Positions 1 through 5,545 of a DNA stretch of 6,617 nt are shown here, piece after piece. The stretch comes from Bacillota bacterium. Lineage in GTDB: Bacteria > Bacillota_E > Sulfobacillia > Sulfobacillales > Sulfobacillaceae. The stretch spans positions 1-6,617 of the forward strand of contig JAKADW010000121.1 in NCBI GenBank assembly GCA_021820165.1. The letters run 5' to 3'. Position numbers and translations under genes: made by a program. The notes under the pieces were generated by a model. The model saw nothing but the letters and a program-made list of their open reading frames with translations, was not told the DNA's origin and searched no databases. How positions within the stretch are numbered: position 1 is the first letter of the stretch; each line of letters begins with the position of its first letter.

Positions 1-325
1 TACGGGGCTTTGGGACTTTCCGGGGGGTGGAGTGGAGCCGTTTGAGTGGTTGAGCGACGGATTAGCCCGGGAGTTTTTTGAGGAGACGGGTGTTCAGGTT
101 ACGGTGGGGCCTTTGATCTACGTGGCGGAGGGCTACATCGCCATGTTCGGCCATCCATTTCATTCGTTGCGTTTTTATTACGTCTGCGAGCCGGCCGAAG
201 ATATCGGGGAGTTGATGCATGACCCGGGCGAAGTCTCGGAACTCGTATGGTGGCGGTTAGATGAGGCACCCTGGGATCGCATGCACGCGTCCGATCAAGA
301 GGCGCTCAAAAAGGTGCTTTCCTAG
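1..325 (+). CDS. Nudix hydrolase, 3' part (5' end outside window)
   Basis: The reading frame is open from base 2 of the window and ends at TAG 323-325, so the gene starts upstream. A complete Nudix box is visible at 26-94: G, five residues, E, seven residues, then REFFEETGV, matching GX5EX7REUXEEXGU with no deviation. The RE..EE glutamates are the Mg2+-binding catalytic residues that hydrolyse nucleoside diphosphates linked to another moiety. It is preceded by the usual FPGGG strand and turn. The C-terminal part carries an FYYVCE strand and a VSELVWWRLDEAP segment, the typical closing strand and helix of the small single-domain Nudix fold. The GTG at 32 is inside the Nudix box and cannot be the true start. 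Substrate (8-oxo-dGTP, ADP-ribose or another nucleotide) cannot be assigned. The gap to the next gene is 66 bp on the same strand, so linkage is possible but not shown. Confidence 0.9.
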   Translation, partial: TGLWDFPGGGVEPFEWLSDGLAREFFEETGVQVTVGPLIYVAEGYIAMFGHPFHSLRFYYVCEPAEDIGELMHDPGEVSELVWWRLDEAPWDRMHASDQEALKKVLS

Positions 326-379
326 ATTTGGGGACGCCCTCGGATTATAACCTGTCGCCCGGCGGGGACACTCTTGGTT

Positions 380-387
380 GGGGGTGA
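380..387 (+). promoter_or_regulatory. Ribosome binding site deciding the VIT-family start
   Basis: GGGGGTGA differs by one base from GGAGGTGA. It sits 7 nt (counted from GGGGG) before ATG 392 and downstream of the alternative TTG at 374, so ATG 392 is preferred. Confidence 0.6.
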
Positions 388-391
388 CAGG

Positions 392-1153
392 ATGTCCTCA
401 ATTGACAATCGTGGACGGCGGCTCGGGCTTAAAGGATCCGTGGGGACTGATTTTAAAGCCAAAGCGGAGCCGAGGAAGAGCCAAAGCGGCCTCATCCGTG
501 AAGGCATCTTTGGACTAAACGACGGGCTCGTGGCTACCATCGGCTTGGTTTCTGGAGAAGCGCTTTCTCATCAAACCCACGCAGCTATTCTGATCGCCGG
601 TCTGTCGGCCGTCGGCGCGGCCATGGTGTCGATGGCGGTCGGTTCCTATCTTGCCACGTCTAGCGAAAATGACTTCATGCACAAAGAAATTCAAGATCAG
701 GCGCAGGCCATCGAACGCCACCCCCATCGCGAGCGTCATCATGTGAAGCGCTTGTTAAGTGAGATTGGTGTGCCCGATGATACCCGCTCGGACGTACTCC
801 ATAGCATCGTGGCCTCACGGCCGCGGTGGCTGAAATTTATGGTGCGAGAAAATCTCGGCATTCATCAAAACCGCGCGGAAGCTCCGTTTAAAAACTCCCT
901 GGTGATGGGAGTCTCGGTGTTGGTGGGCTCGACACCACCCATTCTGCCGTATCTTCTCCCCTTGTCAATTACCAGTGCCCGCAACATCAGCTGGGGCCTC
1001 TCGATTGCCGCAGCGCTGGCTCTCGGCACCATCAAAGGAATGATGACCCGCACCTCGGTTCTCAAAAGCGCCCTCTCCTTTGGGGTGTTGGTCTCACTGT
1101 CCGCCCTGGTCGGAGCCTTAATCGGGATGGGGCTGGGAGCTCTGGGAGCCTAA
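392..1153 (+). CDS. VIT1/CCC1-family membrane transporter (probable Fe2+/Mn2+ transporter)
   Basis: A 253-residue protein of the VIT1/CCC1 family, whose members move Fe2+ or Mn2+ out of the cytosol. Seen: a 30-residue basic N-terminal tail; the family signature EGIFGLNDGLVATIGLVSG around residues 37-55 in TM1, with the conserved Asp44; TM2 about 62-88 with MVSMAVGSYLATSSE; a hydrophilic helical insert 89-165 rich in His, Glu and Asp, corresponding to the family's cytosolic metal-binding region and ending FMVRENLGI; then TM3 (168-188, with PPILPYLLP), TM4 (about 194-215) and TM5 (about 225-252). ATG 392 is chosen because GGGGGTGA at 380-387 leaves 7 nt between GGGGG and ATG; the in-frame TTG at 374 lies before that site. 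The residue after the MAVG motif is Ser85, where many family members have Glu. Metal specificity is not readable. Length is normal for the family. Confidence 0.9.
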   Translation: MSSIDNRGRRLGLKGSVGTDFKAKAEPRKSQSGLIREGIFGLNDGLVATIGLVSGEALSHQTHAAILIAGLSAVGAAMVSMAVGSYLATSSENDFMHKEIQDQAQAIERHPHRERHHVKRLLSEIGVPDDTRSDVLHSIVASRPRWLKFMVRENLGIHQNRAEAPFKNSLVMGVSVLVGSTPPILPYLLPLSITSARNISWGLSIAAALALGTIKGMMTRTSVLKSALSFGVLVSLSALVGALIGMGLGALGA

Positions 1154-1187
1154 TCCGCGCCCACAATGTGGATCGCCATCACCTAAC

Positions 1188-1241
1188 TTCAGGAAACCTT
1201 TAGGTTGGATTCAGGTCGCTTTTAACTGTTCTTGGTATGAT
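1188..1241 (+). promoter_or_regulatory. Candidate control region of the MFS-ligase-acyltransferase unit
   Basis: Two TTCAGG direct repeats (1188-1193 and 1210-1215, 22 bp apart) flank a small palindrome AACCT-TT-AGGTT (1195-1206). Downstream, TGGTATGAT (1233-1241) looks like an extended -10 element, with no clear -35. It overlaps the annotated ATG 1237; if it is used, translation would start further downstream, at GTG 1273 or TTG 1282. No terminator is seen between the VIT-family gene and this region, so read-through from upstream is also possible. Confidence 0.3.
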
Positions 1242-2610
1242 AACAGACGATGCACAAGACCGGTTAAAGGCGGTGGACGGTTTGGAGCGAAAGATTTGGG
1301 GCATTACCCGGTCTCAGGCTTTTTGGTTGCTGCTGGCAGCACTGGCCTGGTTTATTGAATCCTATGATATTGGGCTGATGAGCGTGGTGTTGCTGCCTTT
1401 TAAGCAGCTGTTCCATTTGACCGGCGCGGATACCGGATTATTGGTGGCCTCAGCGACCGTGGGAATTGTGGTGGGAGTTGTGCCTTCAGGCTATCTGGCC
1501 GATCGCTTTGGGCGCAAGCGACTCTTAGTCGCCTCGCTTATCGTCTATTCCTTGTTGACGGTGGCGGCAGGTTTTGCCCCCGGTTGGCAGAGCGTTTTAG
1601 TGCTTCGGTTCATGGCCGGAGTGGGACTCGGGGCTATGTTTCCGCTGCCTTACACACTACTGGCGGAGCTGAGTCCGAAGCGCGTGCGTGGCCGCGTGGC
1701 CGGTATCTTGGATGCCTTTTTGTCGGTAGGATATTTTGCAGCGCCCCTCTTGGGCGGTTGGATTATGGCGACATCAGGGCTCCTGACCGGTTGGCGGATT
1801 CTCTTCTTCATTGGGGGCGTTGGCCTTTTATACGCCGTGGTGCTAGCCATCTGGATGCCGGAGTCGCCGCGCTGGTTGAAGGCACGGGGCCGGGAGTTGG
1901 AGGCAGCACGGGTATTGGCCCAAATGGGGCAGGAGGCTCGCGAGGAAGTCCTTCAGAGCGTCGTAGACCCGACACCCAAACGGCCCTTCCAAGTGGTATG
2001 GTCGCGACCCTATGCCCGCCGCACCCTCATGTTGTGGTTGGCTTTCCCGAGCATTTTGTTTGTTTTCTACGGGATTATGAACTTCATGCCCACGATCTTG
2101 ATGAAGGAGCACCTGAGCGGCCCGGTGGTCTTGGAGTTTGCTGCCTTGATCATGGCGGCCTCCATCCCCGGAAAATTTTTTGAAGCCTGGCTGGTGGAAC
2201 GTGTAGGCCGGAAGGCGGTTATTATCACCTTCACCCTGATCGCTGCGGCGGCTGCGCTTATCTTCCCGACGGTGCGCTCCGACGTGGGCATTGTGGGGAT
2301 GGGCATGTTGCTGGCATTCTTTGGTGTGGCCGTCGACCCCGCTATTAAGATTTTTTCGGCCGAACAGTATCCTACAGCCATTCGCGGCACGGGTGTGGGC
2401 ATGACCGAGGGAGTCGGGCGACTGCTCGGTGGAGCGCTGGCCCCATACATCATGGCGCTCATGTTAAGTTCCAGCGGCATTGCCGGGAGCTTCGTATTCA
2501 TCGCAGCCGTGGCGTTAGTTGGGGCATTGTCTGTGGCCCTTTTGGGTAAGGAGACCAGTGGCCGGGTCTTGGAGGAACGGGTTCATCCGGCTGCCGCCCG
2601 GGCACTGTAG
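1237..2610 (+). CDS. MFS transporter, metabolite:H+ symporter / sugar-porter-like
   Basis: A 457-residue, 12-TM major facilitator. Seen: TM1 with acidic residues Glu41 and Asp44 (WFIESYDIGL); motif A in loop 2-3 (GYLADRFGRKR, 85-95); LRFMAGVGLG in TM4 (123-132); PESPRWL after TM6 (208-214); a long central loop 215-260; a second motif A copy in loop 8-9 (VERVGRK, 320-326); and EQYPTAIRGTGVG before TM11 (376-388). PESPRWL and the YPTxxRGTG block are typical of the sugar-porter and metabolite:H+ symporter groups, which take up sugars, aromatic acids, nicotinate or other small acids. The substrate is not identifiable. It is the first gene of a likely operon; the CoA ligase starts 24 bp after its stop, suggesting an organic-acid substrate (inference). 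The start is uncertain: no good ribosome binding site precedes ATG 1237. GTG 1273 and TTG 1282 are in-frame alternatives that would still keep all membrane segments. Confidence 0.88.
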   Translation: MITDDAQDRLKAVDGLERKIWGITRSQAFWLLLAALAWFIESYDIGLMSVVLLPFKQLFHLTGADTGLLVASATVGIVVGVVPSGYLADRFGRKRLLVASLIVYSLLTVAAGFAPGWQSVLVLRFMAGVGLGAMFPLPYTLLAELSPKRVRGRVAGILDAFLSVGYFAAPLLGGWIMATSGLLTGWRILFFIGGVGLLYAVVLAIWMPESPRWLKARGRELEAARVLAQMGQEAREEVLQSVVDPTPKRPFQVVWSRPYARRTLMLWLAFPSILFVFYGIMNFMPTILMKEHLSGPVVLEFAALIMAASIPGKFFEAWLVERVGRKAVIITFTLIAAAAALIFPTVRSDVGIVGMGMLLAFFGVAVDPAIKIFSAEQYPTAIRGTGVGMTEGVGRLLGGALAPYIMALMLSSSGIAGSFVFIAAVALVGALSVALLGKETSGRVLEERVHPAAARAL

Positions 2611-2617
2611 TCATCGA

Positions 2618-2624
2618 GGGGAGG
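2618..2624 (+). promoter_or_regulatory. Ribosome binding site deciding the CoA ligase TTG start
   Basis: GGGGAGG lies 9 nt before TTG 2634. The in-frame ATG at 2646 has only GAGAGG directly abutting it, too close to work as a Shine-Dalgarno, so TTG is preferred. Confidence 0.6.
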
Positions 2625-2633
2625 AAGCGTGTT

Positions 2634-4052
2634 TTGCATGAGAGGATGACCGTTCAGGAACTGATTACCTGTCAGCGTTCGTCGCATCCCTACCTGACCG
2701 AGGCGGGAGGACCGACCTGGACATACGATGCGTTGGCAAAGGAAGTTGAACACCGTAGCCGTGCACTTGGCGGGTGGGGAATCCATGCGGGAAACCGGGT
2801 GGGCTTGAAAATCCGCCAGCCGGGAGAATTCATTCTCTGGTTCTTGGCCCTCTTGTCCATGGACGCTGTGGTGGTTCCGATCAACCCGGAAGCCCCGGAA
2901 AGTGACGTGCGGCGCACCCTGGAAAAAAGCCAGGCGAGCCACGTATTTGATGGGGAGCATCCGCCTCTATTGGTGTCTGTGGCCGTGACCCGTAGCACAC
3001 TGGAAGGGGGCGTGATTCTCTTGACTTCCGGCTCGACCGGTGATCCCAAGCCCGTCGGATTGGCGTCAGACGCGCTCCTCCATACAGCGTGGCAAGTAGC
3101 TTTGGCGCACCGCCTTTCACCCCACGACCGGGGGTTTTCTCCCTTGCCCTTATTCCATATCAATGCCTTGGTGGTGGCGGTTTTGGGGAGCTTAGTGGCC
3201 GGTAGCAGCTTGGTGGTAACGGATGGATTTCACGCGTCCACCTTCTGGTCGGTCATTGAGGAGCACCACGTGTCCTGGATTAATGCGGTGCCGTCAATTC
3301 TTATGGTGCTCAGTCAGCGGGCGGAAGGACCTCGCCATCCCGAGCGGATCCGTTTCATTCGGTCAGCCTCGGCTCCCTTGCCGCCCAGCGTCAAGTCCCG
3401 CATCGAGGAGCGGTTTGGGATTGGTGTGGTGGAAACCTATGGCATGACGGAGGCGGGCAGTCAAATTGCGGCCAATCCGCTCCCCGGCGAAGGTGGGCGG
3501 GCGGGTTCGGTGGGCCTCCCCCGCGGTATCCAGGTGAGGGTGGTTGACGAGAATGGAGACCCACTGGGACCCGGGGAACGGGGTACGGTGGAGATTCGGG
3601 GAGTCGGAGTGTTAAATCCGGCATGGGGTCCGAATCAATGGGCGCGGCGGGTCTTTCAGGATGGCTGGTACCCGACCGGCGACCTCGGCTATTTGGACGC
3701 CGAGGGGTACCTCTTCCTAGAAGGGCGGAGCCGCGATATTATTAACCGCGGCGGTGAGAAGATCTTTCCGCGTGAGGTTGAAGAGTGGCTCTTGCAGCAC
3801 CCCGAGGTGGCCGACTGCGCCGTCGTTGGACGTCCGCACCCGATTTTAGGGGAAGAGCCGGTGGCGTTCATGGTGGCCCGCGATGATGAGGCTATGGACA
3901 TTCCGGGCCTTAATGAGTGGGCCGAGCGTGGACTGGCGAAGTTTAAGCGCCCCTCAGAGTATTTCGTGGTCAAGAGCCTGCCCAAGGGTAGCACCGGCAA
4001 AATCGCGCGGCAGGACCTTCGCCAACAAGTGCGCGAAGGGGGCGCCAGCTAG
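2634..4052 (+). CDS. AMP-forming acyl-CoA ligase (ANL superfamily)
   Basis: A 472-residue adenylate-forming enzyme that would activate a carboxylic acid with ATP and load it onto CoA. Motifs with a TTG start as Met1: phosphate loop LTSGSTGDPK (130-139); PLFH (172-175) in the acyl pocket region; YGMTE (269-273); YPTGD (346-350) with the ribose-binding Asp350; hinge GRSRD (364-368) followed by INRGGEK (370-376); and C-terminal PKGSTGK with the adenylation lysine at 456. All core catalytic residues are therefore present. The block MTEAGSQIAANPLP and INRGGEK is reminiscent of the oxalyl-CoA synthetase (AAE3/Pcs60) branch, but also of other medium-size acid:CoA ligases, so the substrate stays open. 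The protein is slightly shorter than the usual 500-550 residues, mainly because the stretch before the phosphate loop is short. The stop codon overlaps the next gene's GTG by one base, indicating translational coupling. Confidence 0.92.
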   Translation: MHERMTVQELITCQRSSHPYLTEAGGPTWTYDALAKEVEHRSRALGGWGIHAGNRVGLKIRQPGEFILWFLALLSMDAVVVPINPEAPESDVRRTLEKSQASHVFDGEHPPLLVSVAVTRSTLEGGVILLTSGSTGDPKPVGLASDALLHTAWQVALAHRLSPHDRGFSPLPLFHINALVVAVLGSLVAGSSLVVTDGFHASTFWSVIEEHHVSWINAVPSILMVLSQRAEGPRHPERIRFIRSASAPLPPSVKSRIEERFGIGVVETYGMTEAGSQIAANPLPGEGGRAGSVGLPRGIQVRVVDENGDPLGPGERGTVEIRGVGVLNPAWGPNQWARRVFQDGWYPTGDLGYLDAEGYLFLEGRSRDIINRGGEKIFPREVEEWLLQHPEVADCAVVGRPHPILGEEPVAFMVARDDEAMDIPGLNEWAERGLAKFKRPSEYFVVKSLPKGSTGKIARQDLRQQVREGGAS

Positions 4053-5191
4053 TGGCGGGAAAGAAACCTTATGTGGAAGCGGCTGATTTCGTTCGGGCGC
4101 TTACTATTGCTTCGGTCGTGGCGGTCCACTCTACCTGGTATATGGCGGACGGTGGCCAATGGGTCAGTTCGGGCGCCATATTGTCGTTATTGCATTACAC
4201 TCGGGAGTCATTCATGGCTCTCACGGGTTTTGTCCTCACCTACTCGCTTTTTGGGAAAAGCCTCAACTGGAAGGCGGTATGGATTAAGCGGTATAAGCTT
4301 GTCCTGTTCCCCTATATGATTTGGAGTGCCGCGTACATGCTGATCTTTGCCACCTTCGCGGGAGTTGGGGTGTTTTTCCTCACCTATGGGAAAAATCTCC
4401 TCGACGGAGGGGCATGGTTCCACCTTTACTATCTTCTCATTACCATGCAGTTTTATCTGGTTCTGCCTTTGTTTTTGCGGCTGATGCGGGTGGCCAAAAA
4501 GCATCCCCTGGGGGTGGTGTTGGGGGCGCTCGTCTTTCAGTTAGCGCTGATGGCCTATGACCAATATGGGGTGGGCGCGCACCCGAGCTTTCTGAACCGT
4601 TATATGGGGGATGAGGTCTGGACCTACACGGTGTTCTTTGTCGTGGGTGGGGTTGCCGCCCTCCATTGGGAACGGATTCGCGACTGGCTTCACACGCATT
4701 TGCGACAGGTATTTTGGCTGACAGTCTTGTCGGCGGCGTTGATGGAAGCGGAATTCTTTCTTCAGACCTACCTCGGTCACAACATGACCAAGGCTGATGC
4801 GGTGCTGCAGCCGGCCATGATTCCCTGGGCGATTATGATTATAGCCCTCTTGGCGGCCATCGGGGTCCGCTACGAGGCAGCCCGAGTGCTGTCGCCGGGC
4901 CGCTGGACGGTGGTCAAGTGGGTGGCCGACTTAAGTTTCGGCATCTATCTCGGTCACCCTATGTTGCTACAGTTGTGGACCAATCTTTTGGCAGCCCATC
5001 ATCTCTACCAGCCCTCGTATCTGACCGACGTGGTTACCGTGGCAGTACTTCTCGTCGGAACCGGGGTGGCCATGTGGTTGATTTCCTTAACCCCGATTAG
5101 TCCCTGGCTTATTGGACGCGCCAAGGTACGCTCGGAGCGTTTCGCTCGGCGAGACACCCACACGGTTCCTCAACAATTACAGGAGTCCTAA
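4052..5191 (+). CDS. Integral-membrane acyltransferase, acyltransferase-3 family
   Basis: A 379-residue polytopic protein, about ten TM segments, of the acyltransferase-3 family (OafA/IcaC-like), which modifies sugars or lipids at the membrane with acyl groups. Seen: DFVRALTIASVVAVH near the N-terminus, giving the family's Arg15 and catalytic-type His26; ESFMALTGFVLTYS (52-65), corresponding to the usual F..SGF block; a basic loop IKRYKLVLFPYMIW (78-91); AWFHLYYLLITMQFYLVLPL (121-140); and SFGIYLGHPMLL (295-306) near the end, where the family often has another His. GTG 4052 is the start: it lies in TAGTG with the ligase stop, with GAAGGGGG (4035-4042) 9 nt upstream as ribosome binding site. 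It ends 7 bp before an intrinsic terminator, so it closes the operon. The acceptor is unknown; envelope polysaccharide is the common case. Confidence 0.88.
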   Translation: MAGKKPYVEAADFVRALTIASVVAVHSTWYMADGGQWVSSGAILSLLHYTRESFMALTGFVLTYSLFGKSLNWKAVWIKRYKLVLFPYMIWSAAYMLIFATFAGVGVFFLTYGKNLLDGGAWFHLYYLLITMQFYLVLPLFLRLMRVAKKHPLGVVLGALVFQLALMAYDQYGVGAHPSFLNRYMGDEVWTYTVFFVVGGVAALHWERIRDWLHTHLRQVFWLTVLSAALMEAEFFLQTYLGHNMTKADAVLQPAMIPWAIMIIALLAAIGVRYEAARVLSPGRWTVVKWVADLSFGIYLGHPMLLQLWTNLLAAHHLYQPSYLTDVVTVAVLLVGTGVAMWLISLTPISPWLIGRAKVRSERFARRDTHTVPQQLQES

Positions 5192-5198
5192 ATCGCCG

Positions 5199-5233
5199 AA
5201 AAAGAGCTCCGGGTTACTGCCGGAGCTCTTTTT
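5199..5233. terminator. Bidirectional intrinsic terminator between converging genes
   Basis: Perfect inverted repeat: AAAAAGAGCTCCGG (5199-5212), loop GTTACTG (5213-5219), CCGGAGCTCTTTTT (5220-5233). The GC-rich stem is followed by a U run when read from either strand. It lies 7 bp after the acyltransferase stop (+) and 12 bp after the glutaredoxin-like stop (-), so one hairpin serves both. Confidence 0.95.
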
Positions 5234-5245
5234 GGAGGTGCGGTA

Positions 5246-5491
5246 TTAGAGACCCAACAGCTTTTCCAGTACCGTCTTCTTAAATCCGATCACGACGTTC
5301 TTTTGGCCGCCTTTTTCAATAACGGTTGTCGGGGTGCCCATGGAACCGAGCGCTGAGAGATCGTTCGCATATTGAGGGTTTGCGCCCAGGTCGCGTTGTT
5401 CAAACGCGACGCCTTTTTCTTGCAGCCACGCTGCTTCCTGACGGCAGGCACCTCAGCCTGGTGCCGTATAAACGATAACCTTTGTGTCCAT
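5246..5491 (-). CDS. Glutaredoxin/NrdH-like selenoprotein with U-x-x-C active site
   Basis: An 81-residue thioredoxin-fold redoxin read from ATG 5491-5489 to TAA 5248-5246, with an in-frame UGA at codon 13 (5455-5453). The sequence runs MDTKVIVYTAPG-U-GAC, so the UGA falls exactly on the N-terminal nucleophilic Cys of the CxxC site and the resolving Cys16 is kept. Downstream the fold is intact: amphipathic helix EAAWLQEKGV (19-28), strand AFEQRDL (29-35), cis-proline motif GTPTTVI (52-58) and the C-terminal VIGFKKTVLEKLL helix (68-79). GGAGGTGA precedes the start with 9 nt between GGAGG and ATG. A SECIS-like hairpin follows the UGA. It should be a cytosolic thiol/selenol oxidoreductase; the partner is unknown. 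It resembles what NCBI annotation calls Uxx-star glutaredoxin-like (seleno)proteins, recalled from memory. The alternative is a nonsense mutation or sequencing error of TGC/TGT; the precise position and intact flanks argue against decay. Confidence 0.88.
5411..5455 (-). promoter_or_regulatory. Candidate bacterial SECIS element
   Basis: In the mRNA, directly downstream of the UGA, a perfect 5-bp stem GCAGC (5434-5430) / GCUGC (5426-5422) closes a GUG loop (5429-5427). The loop starts after 23 nt, inside the 16-37 nt range described for bacterial SECIS elements, and its first base is G followed by U, as in the fdhF element recognised by SelB. A lower stem GCCU (5449-5446) / AGGC (5414-5411) could extend it. 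A competing small hairpin CCUG-CCGU-CAGG lies closer to the UGA. Prediction by eye only. Confidence 0.6.
5453..5455 (-). other. In-frame UGA, probable selenocysteine codon
   Basis: Codon 13 of the glutaredoxin-like gene. Flanking codons are GGC before it and GGT GCC TGC after it, giving P-G-U-G-A-C. It aligns with the catalytic Cys of the family, the usual place for Sec in redox selenoproteins. Confidence 0.83.
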
Positions 5492-5497
5492 CCCATC

Positions 5498-5505
5498 TCA
5501 CCTCC
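5498..5505 (-). promoter_or_regulatory. Ribosome binding site deciding the glutaredoxin-like start
   Basis: GGAGGTGA on the minus strand is a consensus Shine-Dalgarno. It has 9 nt between GGAGG and ATG 5491-5489, the selenoprotein frame. The other ATG (5496-5494) is only 4 nt from GGAGG and opens a frame with no recognisable protein. Confidence 0.75.
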
Positions 5506-5511
5506 CTGGCT

Positions 5512-5540
5512 AGCATATCCAACTTAGGAAAAGAGGACAA
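5512..5540 (-). promoter_or_regulatory. Candidate sigma-A promoter of the glutaredoxin-like gene
   Basis: On the minus strand, TTGTCC (5540-5535, four of six to TTGACA) and TATGCT (5517-5512, four of six to TATAAT) are separated by exactly 17 nt. Transcription would begin just upstream of the ribosome binding site, giving a short leader. It lies in the 54-bp gap after the membrane protein gene, so the redoxin could also be co-transcribed with that gene. Confidence 0.4.
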
Positions 5541-5545
5541 GCTAA

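Noticed and set aside
32..325. GTG at 32 as the start of a short complete gene
   Set aside because: It falls inside the Nudix box; the frame is open to the window edge and upstream residues (FPGGG) belong to the fold.
1161..1171. CCACA-A-TGTGG inverted repeat after the VIT-family gene as a terminator
   Set aside because: Stem of about four pairs once a loop is allowed, and no U run follows.
2067..2501. 144-codon minus-strand open frame inside the MFS gene
   Set aside because: Antisense shadow of a clear 12-TM transporter; low-complexity Ala/Met/Pro composition with no recognisable motif.
5437..5448. Hairpin CCUG-CCGU-CAGG as the SECIS element
   Set aside because: Its loop begins only 8 nt after the UGA, too close for the known bacterial geometry; the GCAGC-GUG-GCUGC hairpin fits better.
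5246..5491. Reading the glutaredoxin-like gene as a pseudogene broken by a nonsense mutation
   Set aside because: The only lesion is a TGA exactly on the catalytic Cys codon; the frame, ribosome binding site, fold motifs and terminator are intact, and a SECIS-like hairpin follows. A sequencing error cannot be excluded from one sequence.
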